Assembly: GCA_017451975.1 (NCBI GenBank)
Contig: JAFTNI010000129.1
Coordinates: 1 to 10,669 of the forward strand
Length of the DNA stretch: 10,669 nucleotides
DNA from: Clostridia bacterium
GTDB lineage: Bacteria > Bacillota > Clostridia > Oscillospirales > CAG-272
Direction: 5' to 3'
Shown: positions 5,132 through 10,669 of the stretch, one piece after another
Numbering within the stretch: position 1 is the stretch's first letter
Layout: every line of letters begins with the position of its first letter
Notes under the pieces: model-generated
The model's database searches: none
What the model was told of the DNA's origin: nothing
The model's input: the letters and a program-made list of their open reading frames with translations, nothing else
Position numbers and translations under genes: made by a program

Positions 5132-6736
5132 ATGAGCAATAATACTATTATCGAACTAAAAAACATTTCAAAAAGCTTCGACGGCGAACCGATTTTAAGG
5201 TCTATAAACCTTGAAATAAAGGATAAGGAGTTTATAACCTTCTTAGGCCCCTCCGGCTGCGGTAAAACAACGACGCTCCGTATCATAGGCGGCTTCGAAA
5301 ACCCCGACGAAGGCGAGGTGTACTTCCTCGGCAAAAAAATAAACAATCTCCCCCCGCATAAAAGGCAGCTTAATACTGTTTTCCAGAAATACGCGCTTTT
5401 CCCCCACCTCGACGTTTACGAAAACGTGGCTTTCGGCCTGCGCCTTTCCAAAACCCCCGAAAAAGAAATTGCAAAGCGCGTTCACGAAATGCTCGCTATG
5501 GTCAACCTTGAGGGCTACGACGCAAGAAGGGTAGACCTGCTTTCCGGCGGTCAGCAGCAGCGCGTTGCCATTGCCCGCGCGCTTGTTAACAGACCGAAGG
5601 TTCTGCTGCTCGACGAGCCGCTCGGCGCGCTCGACTTAAAGCTCCGCAAGGAAATGCAGATAGAGCTTAAGAAAATACAGAAGCGACTCGGTATAACGTT
5701 CATTTACGTAACGCACGACCAGGAAGAGGCGCTTACCATGAGCGACAGAGTAGTTGTTATGAACGGCGGTGTTATTCAGCAGATAGGCTCGCCGCAGGAT
5801 ATTTACAATGAGCCTGCAAACGCATTTACAGCAGACTTTATCGGTCAATCCAATATAGTTCCCGGCGTTATGCACGAGGATTACCTCGTTTCCTTCGCAG
5901 GCAAGAAGCACAAATGCGTGGACGGCGGCTTTGCTAAAGACGAATTTGTTGACGTTGTCGTGCGCCCCGAGGATATTAAATTCGGTGAACCTAGCGCAGA
6001 CGTTATCTGCGGCCAGGTTTCCAACGTAACGTTCAAGGGCGTTCACTATGAAATGACGGTTTCGCCCCGCGGCGGCGTTGTTTCACCCGCAACGCTCGGC
6101 GTGCCCGAAAACGGTGTTTACGGCGCGCTCCCCGTGCCGAAAAACCACGATTTCATTTTTGAGGGTTGGTATACCAAGCGCATCGGCGGCCACAAGATAG
6201 AAGAAAATTCCGCTATATACAAAAACGCACCCCACGTGCTTTACGCACATTGGACGGTGTACGGCGAGCGCTCCGGCGCACCCACGGAAGAGATAGGCTA
6301 CCCCACGGGCGAGGAATACACGGTATACTTTGAATCCCCCGAAACTGACGAAAGCTTCGCAAGCATCAATTGCGAAAACGGCGTTTACGCCGAGCTTCCC
6401 ACCCCCGAGGCAAGGGAGGGCTTTAGCTTTGCTGGCTGGTTTACCAAGGTAGACGGCGGCAAAAGGGCAGAGGAGGGCGCTCACCTGCTCGAATTTGAGG
6501 ATCATACGCTCTACGCGCACTTCACCCCCGTGGCTTCGGGCAATCCCGTTACGCATAAAGTCACCTTCGACCCCGACGGCTTCGACGTATGGGTGGCTCA
6601 ATCCACACAGGTTACACCCGTCGGCACGGAAGTTGGCCTTTATATAGACCCCGAAAACATTCACATCATGCCCAAAAGCGGCTGGCACAAGCACAGCGAC
6701 GAAGATATTGAAGAAGAAGGCGGCGATGTGAAATGA
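5132..6736 (+). CDS. potA: Spermidine/putrescine ABC transporter ATP-binding protein PotA with inserted InlB-type repeats
   Basis: PotA is the ATPase that drives polyamine import through PotB/PotC on the cytoplasmic face. In the 534-residue protein the ABC domain occupies ~5-235: Walker A GPSGCGKT (39-46), Q-loop Q85, signature LSGGQQQR (137-144), Walker B VLLLDEP (157-163) and switch H195. All key residues are intact. The C-terminal TOBE part is split: GQVSNVTFKGVHYEMTV (~294-310) and VWVAQSTQVTPVGTEVGLY with DPENIHIM (~486-513) match the two halves of a normal PotA ending. Between them lie ~165 extra residues with two InlB/Listeria-Bacteroides repeats. Typical PotA is ~350-380 residues. The tail is acidic and His-containing. 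ATG 5132 follows GAGAGG (5122-5127) at a short 4-nt spacing; the in-frame GTG at 5120 overlaps that site and is unlikely. The stop overlaps potB by 4 nt (ATGA). Confidence 0.93.
   Translation: MSNNTIIELKNISKSFDGEPILRSINLEIKDKEFITFLGPSGCGKTTTLRIIGGFENPDEGEVYFLGKKINNLPPHKRQLNTVFQKYALFPHLDVYENVAFGLRLSKTPEKEIAKRVHEMLAMVNLEGYDARRVDLLSGGQQQRVAIARALVNRPKVLLLDEPLGALDLKLRKEMQIELKKIQKRLGITFIYVTHDQEEALTMSDRVVVMNGGVIQQIGSPQDIYNEPANAFTADFIGQSNIVPGVMHEDYLVSFAGKKHKCVDGGFAKDEFVDVVVRPEDIKFGEPSADVICGQVSNVTFKGVHYEMTVSPRGGVVSPATLGVPENGVYGALPVPKNHDFIFEGWYTKRIGGHKIEENSAIYKNAPHVLYAHWTVYGERSGAPTEEIGYPTGEEYTVYFESPETDESFASINCENGVYAELPTPEAREGFSFAGWFTKVDGGKRAEEGAHLLEFEDHTLYAHFTPVASGNPVTHKVTFDPDGFDVWVAQSTQVTPVGTEVGLYIDPENIHIMPKSGWHKHSDEDIEEEGGDVK
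6047..6253 (+). repeat. InlB B-type (Listeria/Bacteroides) repeat 1 inside PotA
   Basis: It encodes PotA residues 306-374. Landmarks are YEMTV at the start, ENGVYGALPVP, FIFEGWYTKRIGG, and LYAHW at the end. These follow the family pattern (first strand, N-G-x-Y-x-x-LP, F-x-GWYT, then LYAHW) of PF09479/TIGR02543. The first strand, YEMTV, is also a normal TOBE strand of PotA, so the repeat joins the host domain without a linker. It shares layout and length (69 residues) with repeat 2, but the sequences have diverged. Confidence 0.8.
6317..6523 (+). repeat. InlB B-type (Listeria/Bacteroides) repeat 2 inside PotA
   Basis: It encodes PotA residues 396-464, again 69 residues: YTVYF, ENGVYAELPTP, FSFAGWFTKVDGG, then LYAHF. 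The Trp at 436 is 28 residues before the terminal aromatic, as in repeat 1 (346 to 374). A 21-residue linker rich in Gly, Glu and Pro separates the repeats. After repeat 2, HKVTFDPDG (475-483) looks like the first strand of a third repeat but runs straight back into TOBE sequence. Confidence 0.8.
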
Positions 6737-7551
6737 AAATGAAAGCGAAATGGGCTTCTGCCCCTTATATTATATGGATGATACTTTTCACCATCATCCC
6801 TCTTGCTATGATAGTTTATTTCGCTTTCACGGGAAGCGACGGCAGCTTTACGCTCGAAAACGTGAAAAACGCAGGGGTTCATATTCCCACTCTTGCAAAC
6901 AGCATTTACCTTGCGCTCATTTCCACGGTGGTCTGCCTTGTGGTGGCATACCCCTTTGCATATTATATTTCGCGCAAATCCTACAGCAAGCAGAAAATGA
7001 TGGTAATGCTCGTTATGCTCCCTATGTGGATGAACTTCCTTCTGCGCACACACGCGCTTTCCGCGCTGATAGAGGATAACGGCGTTATAAACACAATACT
7101 CACATCTATAGGGCTTGAGCCGCTAAAAATGATAAACACGCAGGGCGCGGTTATCTTCGGCATGGTATATAACTTCCTGCCCTATATGATAATGCCGCTT
7201 TACTCTATTATGACGAAGATAGATAACCGCACTATAGAGGCGGCGGCAGACCTGGGCGCAAACACGCTTCAGACTCACAGAAGCATTATCGTTCCCATGA
7301 GCGTGCCCGGCATTATTTCCGGCATAACCATGGTTTTCGTGCCCTCTGTAAGCACGTTCGTTATTTCGGGCTTGCTCGGCGGCAGCGAAAACTACCTCAT
7401 AGGCGATATTATCACGGCGCAGATGCTCGGCAGCGCCTATAATCTCCACTACGGCAGCGCTACCTCGCTCCTTCTTATGATAGTGGTGCTTGTGACGATG
7501 ATTATTTTCAATGGCCTTGATTCTGAAGATACGGAGGGTATGCTCGCATGA
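6733..7551 (+). CDS. potB: Spermidine/putrescine ABC transporter permease PotB
   Basis: The 272-residue inner-membrane permease pairs with PotC to form the polyamine channel. Hydrophobic segments lie at ~10-32, 55-80, 88-105, 138-160, 190-213 and 242-260, matching the six helices of the family (E. coli PotB, 285 residues). The cytoplasmic EAA loop, EAAADLGANTLQTHRSIIVP (169-188), carries the conserved EAA...G...P pattern that docks on PotA. Its ATG lies within ATGA shared with the potA stop, indicating translational coupling; the ATG at 6739 is a less likely start. A purine-rich stretch with GAAGAAGG (6713-6720) may serve as ribosome binding site within the end of potA. Confidence 0.95.
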   Translation: MKMKAKWASAPYIIWMILFTIIPLAMIVYFAFTGSDGSFTLENVKNAGVHIPTLANSIYLALISTVVCLVVAYPFAYYISRKSYSKQKMMVMLVMLPMWMNFLLRTHALSALIEDNGVINTILTSIGLEPLKMINTQGAVIFGMVYNFLPYMIMPLYSIMTKIDNRTIEAAADLGANTLQTHRSIIVPMSVPGIISGITMVFVPSVSTFVISGLLGGSENYLIGDIITAQMLGSAYNLHYGSATSLLLMIVVLVTMIIFNGLDSEDTEGMLA

Positions 7552-8348
7552 AAAAAAGTAAACTTTCAGGCATTTATGCCGCGCTCGTGCTGCTCTTTCT
7601 CTACGCACCGATAATTATTCTTATCGTGTTCTCCTTCAACTCGGAAAAGGGCTATTCCTGGCAGGGCTTTTCGCTCAAATGGTATGAGGAGCTTTTCAGC
7701 AACGAGCTTATAATAGAATCGTTCCGCAATACCCTTATAGTTGCGTTTATCGCAAGCATTTTCGCCACGGTGCTGGGCACACTCGCTGCGCTCGGCGTTT
7801 ACTCTATGAAAAATAAAGCGGCGAAGGGGCTTATACAGAACGTTACGAACCTTCCGCTTCTCAACCCCGAAATCGTAACGGGTCTTTCGCTTATGCTGCT
7901 TTTCGCGGCTATGCGCTTTGCGGGCGGTTGGGTTACTCTTATTATAGCACACATAACCTTCTGTGTGCCCAGCGTATTCCTTTCCATTCTGCCCAAGCTC
8001 CGCCAGCTCAATAAAAGCCTTTACGAAGCGGCTATGGACCTTGGCTGCAGCCCCGCGAAGGCTTTCCAAAAGGTGGTTATACCCGAAATTATGCCGGGTA
8101 TAATAACAGGCTTCCTTATGGCTTTCACATATTCTATAGACGATTTTGTAATAAGCTATTTTACGGCGGGCAACCTTCCCACGCTTCCCATTACCATCTA
8201 CTCGATGGTTAAAAAGCGTGTAAGCCCCGAAATCAACGCGCTTTCAACGCTTCTCTTCCTTGCGGTGTTCCTCGTGCTTCTGGTAACGAACGTGCGCGCT
8301 ATACGCAAAGAAAAAGAACTTGAAAGAAAAAGAAAGGCGGTAAAATAA
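7548..8348 (+). CDS. potC: Spermidine/putrescine ABC transporter permease PotC
   Basis: The 266-residue second permease subunit is almost the length of E. coli PotC (264). Membrane segments lie at ~9-29, 62-86, 106-125, 128-148, 183-207 and 232-250. The EAA loop YEAAMDLGCSPAKAFQKVVIP (159-179) shows the EAA, G and I-P positions that contact PotA. The N-terminus is short and basic; the C-terminus is a highly charged cytoplasmic tail (RKEKELERKRK). The start overlaps the potB stop as ATGA, the same 4-nt coupling as potA-potB, so equal amounts of the two permeases are expected. The potD start lies 2 nt after its stop codon. Confidence 0.95.
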   Translation: MKKSKLSGIYAALVLLFLYAPIIILIVFSFNSEKGYSWQGFSLKWYEELFSNELIIESFRNTLIVAFIASIFATVLGTLAALGVYSMKNKAAKGLIQNVTNLPLLNPEIVTGLSLMLLFAAMRFAGGWVTLIIAHITFCVPSVFLSILPKLRQLNKSLYEAAMDLGCSPAKAFQKVVIPEIMPGIITGFLMAFTYSIDDFVISYFTAGNLPTLPITIYSMVKKRVSPEINALSTLLFLAVFLVLLVTNVRAIRKEKELERKRKAVK

Positions 8349-8350
8349 TT

Positions 8351-9589
8351 ATGAAAAAATTTATTGCCGTTTTTCTTACGGCGGTTCTGCTGGTTTGCTC
8401 CCTTTCCTTCGCGGCTTTCGCAGAGGAAAGCGATTACGCTTACGATATGGAATACTATTCCAAGCTTAAAGACAGCGGAATTACACTCTACGTTTACAAC
8501 TGGGGCGAATATATTTCCGACGGCAGCGACGATTCGCTCGACGTTGTAAAGGAATTTGAAGCGCTTACGGGTATAAACGTGGAATATACTACCTTCGACA
8601 GCAACGAATCGCTTTTTGCAAAGCTTAAAAGCGGCAGCGCAAGCTACGACGTTATAATCCCCTCGGATTACATGGTAGCGCGCCTTGCTGAAGCGGGTAT
8701 GCTTCATAAGCTCGATTATTCCAACATTCCCAATTTCGACAGATACATCGACGATGAATTCAAAAACCCCGAATACGATGCCAAAAACGAATACAGCGTG
8801 CCTTATATGTGGGGCACGGTAGGCATTATCTACAACGAAAAATACGTAGATGAAGCCGACGTAGCGGAAAAAAGCTGGGATCTTCTCTGGAACGAGAAGT
8901 ATGCGGGCAAAATTCTTATGTTCGATAACTCGCGCGATGCGTTTGCCATCGCCTGCAAGAAGCTGGGCTACTCTATGAACACGACGGATAAAGAAGAGCT
9001 TACCGCCGCGGCAGAGGAGCTTGCTGCCCAGCGCGGCGTGGTTCAGGCTTACGTTATGGACCAGATCTTCGATAAAATGGTGGAAGAAAACGCATGGATA
9101 GCGCCTTACTACGCAGGCGACTACCTTTCTATGGCAGAGGATAACGAAAGCCTTTGCTTCTACAGCCCCAAGGAAGGCACAAACCTTTTTACCGACGCAA
9201 TGTGTATTCCTGCCACAAGCAAGAATAAGGAAGCGGCGGAAATGTTCATAAACTTTATGTGCGAGCCCACGGTTTCCGCGGCTAACGCAGATTATATCTG
9301 GTATTCCACACCTATTTCTGCGGCAAAGGAGCTTATGGACCCCGAAATGGCTGAAAACGAAATAGCTTACCCCAGCGAAGATGCCATGAAAAACATGGAA
9401 AGATTTACAAACCTTTCCGAGGAAGCCAACCAGCTTATGGACGACCTGTGGGTTGCCGCAGTGCGTACAAACGAGCTTACCCCGGGCTTCTGGGTTGGTA
9501 TAGCAGCAATATGCATTATCATTCTGGCGGCTGTATTCCGCAATATGTACGTGAAGAAAAAACGTATGGAAGCAAGAATGAAATATTGA
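8351..9589 (+). CDS. potD: Polyamine-binding protein PotD with C-terminal membrane anchor
   Basis: This extracytoplasmic solute-binding protein delivers spermidine/putrescine to PotBC. Of 412 residues, ~1-24 form a signal peptide with cleavage likely after AFA (22-24). Cys16 is preceded by LLV, not a lipobox, so lipidation is unlikely. The body aligns with PotD: YNWGEY (W51, Y54), PSDY (S105, Y107), SRDAF near 195 and TDAMCIP (D282) match pocket regions of E. coli PotD. The position of E. coli Trp255 appears to be Phe280, and the Trp229 region reads APYYAGDY, so putrescine versus spermidine preference cannot be read. At the C-terminus a hydrophobic helix (~380-396) is followed by the basic tail RNMYVKKKRMEARMKY, absent from standard PotD. 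AAAGGCGG (8333-8340), 10 nt before the ATG, is the ribosome binding site. It is the last gene of the operon. Confidence 0.94.
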   Translation: MKKFIAVFLTAVLLVCSLSFAAFAEESDYAYDMEYYSKLKDSGITLYVYNWGEYISDGSDDSLDVVKEFEALTGINVEYTTFDSNESLFAKLKSGSASYDVIIPSDYMVARLAEAGMLHKLDYSNIPNFDRYIDDEFKNPEYDAKNEYSVPYMWGTVGIIYNEKYVDEADVAEKSWDLLWNEKYAGKILMFDNSRDAFAIACKKLGYSMNTTDKEELTAAAEELAAQRGVVQAYVMDQIFDKMVEENAWIAPYYAGDYLSMAEDNESLCFYSPKEGTNLFTDAMCIPATSKNKEAAEMFINFMCEPTVSAANADYIWYSTPISAAKELMDPEMAENEIAYPSEDAMKNMERFTNLSEEANQLMDDLWVAAVRTNELTPGFWVGIAAICIIILAAVFRNMYVKKKRMEARMKY

Positions 9590-9603
9590 GTTTTTGAGTA
9601 AAA

Positions 9604-9646
9604 CGGCGTGCCGCCCGTGGGGCGGTGCGCCGATATTTATCTTTTT
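9604..9646 (+). terminator. Intrinsic terminator of the pot operon
   Basis: A 13-bp GC-rich stem pairs CGGCGTGCCGCCC (9604-9616) with 9620-9632, including two G-U pairs, around the loop GTG. A T-rich tail runs to about 9646. It starts 15 nt after the potD stop. Confidence 0.85.
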
Positions 9647-9739
9647 GCATATATTGATATAAAACGCTATTTTATTTGCATTTGACACATTTATATATTT
9701 GTATAAATTGTTAAAAAAAATTAAATTTCGCAAAAATTA

Positions 9740-9768
9740 TTGACTAAAACGCCGTATGAGTGTAAAAT
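9740..9768 (+). promoter_or_regulatory. Sigma-A promoter for the AI-2E-family gene
   Basis: TTGACT (9740-9745) and TAAAAT (9763-9768) each match consensus at 5 of 6 positions and are separated by 17 bp. The predicted start near 9775 gives a ~60-nt leader. The stretch 9647-9837 is very AT-rich and otherwise empty. Confidence 0.65.
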
Positions 9769-9837
9769 AAAAAATGTGGCAAAATATATTTTTGTATTTT
9801 TTCTTTCAATATTATTTTGCGGGAAAGGTTATAATTT

Positions 9838-10669
9838 ATGAAATTTGAATGGAATAAAAAATATGCTCAGGTAGCATTCTGGGCGTGTGTAGTTATACTT
9901 TTTACCGTTATAAGCGTATTCTTCTTTTTGAATTACAACGATTTTGGCACTTATATTTCAAATTTCATAAGCGTTTTAAATCCGATTATATACGGTGTGG
10001 TAATAGCCTACGTTCTCAATAAAATAATGAAGCTTTATGAAAATAAAGTTTTTCGCTTCCTCGATAAAAAGCCCGGAAAAATGCGCTTCAAGCGCACGAT
10101 TTCGATAATTTGCACTTATATCACGTTTATTGCAATTATCGTCGGCTTTATATGGCTCATCGTTCCCCAGGTTATAGCGGGAATTAAAGATTTGCGCTAC
10201 AGCATTCCTTTTTATATGGAAACGGTTGAAACTTGGCTTCTCGAGCTTTCGGAGGAAAACGATACGATTCACGACCTCGTTTTCGATATTTTCGCATACA
10301 CCAATAATATTCTCGATAGCCTTGGCGATATAGTGGCGGAAATTATGCCAAAGGTTACGGAATGGCTCAGCCAGATAGTAACCTTCCTCAAGGACCTTGC
10401 AATCGGTATAATCCTTTCGGTTTACTTCCTTGCGCAGAAGGAAAAATTTGTGGCACAGGGCAAGCGCTTCGTTCGCGCAATGTTCTCCGAAGGCAAATAT
10501 AACAGCTCTGTTTCCATTATGAAGCAGATAGATAACTCCTTCGGTGGTTACCTCGTTGCCATGGGTGTGGACTCCTTCCTCGTTATGCTGGAATGTATGC
10601 TTCTCTTCGGTCTTTGCGGCATACCTTACTATCCGCTTGTAAGCTTTATAATCGGTGTTACGAACTTTA
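9838..10669 (+). CDS. AI-2E family transporter-like membrane protein, 3' end off window
   Basis: An open frame from ATG 9838 runs to the right edge (277 codons visible, no stop). AAAGG at 9824-9828 lies 9 nt before the ATG. The protein begins with a short basic segment, then hydrophobic helices at ~12-32, 42-62 and 88-112, a long amphipathic, probably extracellular, region (~113-180), and further helices at ~183-199, 237-262 and 264 onward. The pattern LNPIIYGVVIAYVLNKI near the N-terminus, LSVYFLAQKEKF in the middle and SFIIGVTNF at the edge matches PF01594 (AI-2E transporter, TqsA/YtvI-like). The conserved IP-x-x-GP that usually follows VTNF lies just outside the window. Family members export AI-2 or act as Na+/H+ or other antiporters; the substrate here cannot be told. 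The gene has its own promoter and is separated from the pot operon by a terminator. Confidence 0.87.
   Translation, partial: MKFEWNKKYAQVAFWACVVILFTVISVFFFLNYNDFGTYISNFISVLNPIIYGVVIAYVLNKIMKLYENKVFRFLDKKPGKMRFKRTISIICTYITFIAIIVGFIWLIVPQVIAGIKDLRYSIPFYMETVETWLLELSEENDTIHDLVFDIFAYTNNILDSLGDIVAEIMPKVTEWLSQIVTFLKDLAIGIILSVYFLAQKEKFVAQGKRFVRAMFSEGKYNSSVSIMKQIDNSFGGYLVAMGVDSFLVMLECMLLFGLCGIPYYPLVSFIIGVTNF

Noticed and set aside
9682..9707. TTGACA with TATAAA before the AI-2E-family gene
   Set aside because: The spacing is only 14 bp. The TTGACT/TAAAAT pair at 9740-9768 with 17 bp fits better.
8198..9733. 511-codon open frame on the minus strand
   Set aside because: It lies opposite potD and the end of potC, which have strong homology. 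The antisense product is Cys/His/Phe-rich without motifs and arises from the codon bias of the sense genes.

Overview
The window looks like chromosomal DNA from an endospore-forming (or formerly spore-forming) Bacillota, probably a gut-type Clostridia lineage. The reasons are a full-length SpoIIE, a C-terminal remnant of SpoIVB, AGGAGG-type ribosome binding sites and TTGACA/TATAAT-type promoters. Species cannot be named from the sequence. Every gene I can support is on the + strand.

Left part (1-2200): a chloramphenicol-acetyltransferase-like gene is cut by the left edge and is visibly more AT-rich than the genes to its right. It is followed directly by the last ~43 codons of spoIVB (from about 629), with stop codon and terminator intact but the rest of the gene missing. 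This is a junction: an insertion or deletion, or an assembly join. Next comes an XRE-type helix-turn-helix regulator with a ~300-residue C-terminal region of unknown function and its own terminator.

Middle (2330-5130): spoIIE encodes the membrane-bound PP2C phosphatase that activates sigma-F in the forespore. A weak Spo0A-box-like site lies upstream. The following ~400 bp hold no convincing gene. They contain several hairpins, a very good sigma-A promoter (TTGCAA, 17 bp, TATAAT), a terminator-like hairpin about 65-105 nt downstream of the predicted start, and further alternative hairpins before potA. This could be an attenuated leader of the transporter operon.

Right part (5132-9646): a polyamine ABC transporter operon potA-potB-potC-potD. 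The first three genes are coupled by ATGA overlaps and potD starts 2 nt after potC. PotA is the ATPase, PotB and PotC the permeases, PotD the binding protein. Two features are unusual. PotA carries two InlB-type (Listeria/Bacteroides) beta repeats of equal length inside its TOBE domain, although this repeat family is normally found on secreted or surface proteins. PotD has no proper lipobox and instead ends in a transmembrane helix with a basic tail, so it is probably tethered at its C-terminus. A GC-rich terminator closes the operon.

Right edge (9740-10669): a sigma-A promoter precedes an AI-2E-family (PF01594) membrane protein gene that runs off the window.

The most noteworthy observation is the InlB-repeat insertion in PotA. 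The PotD anchor, the structured pot leader and the cat/spoIVB junction follow. I found no CRISPR array, tRNA, rRNA or insertion sequence.
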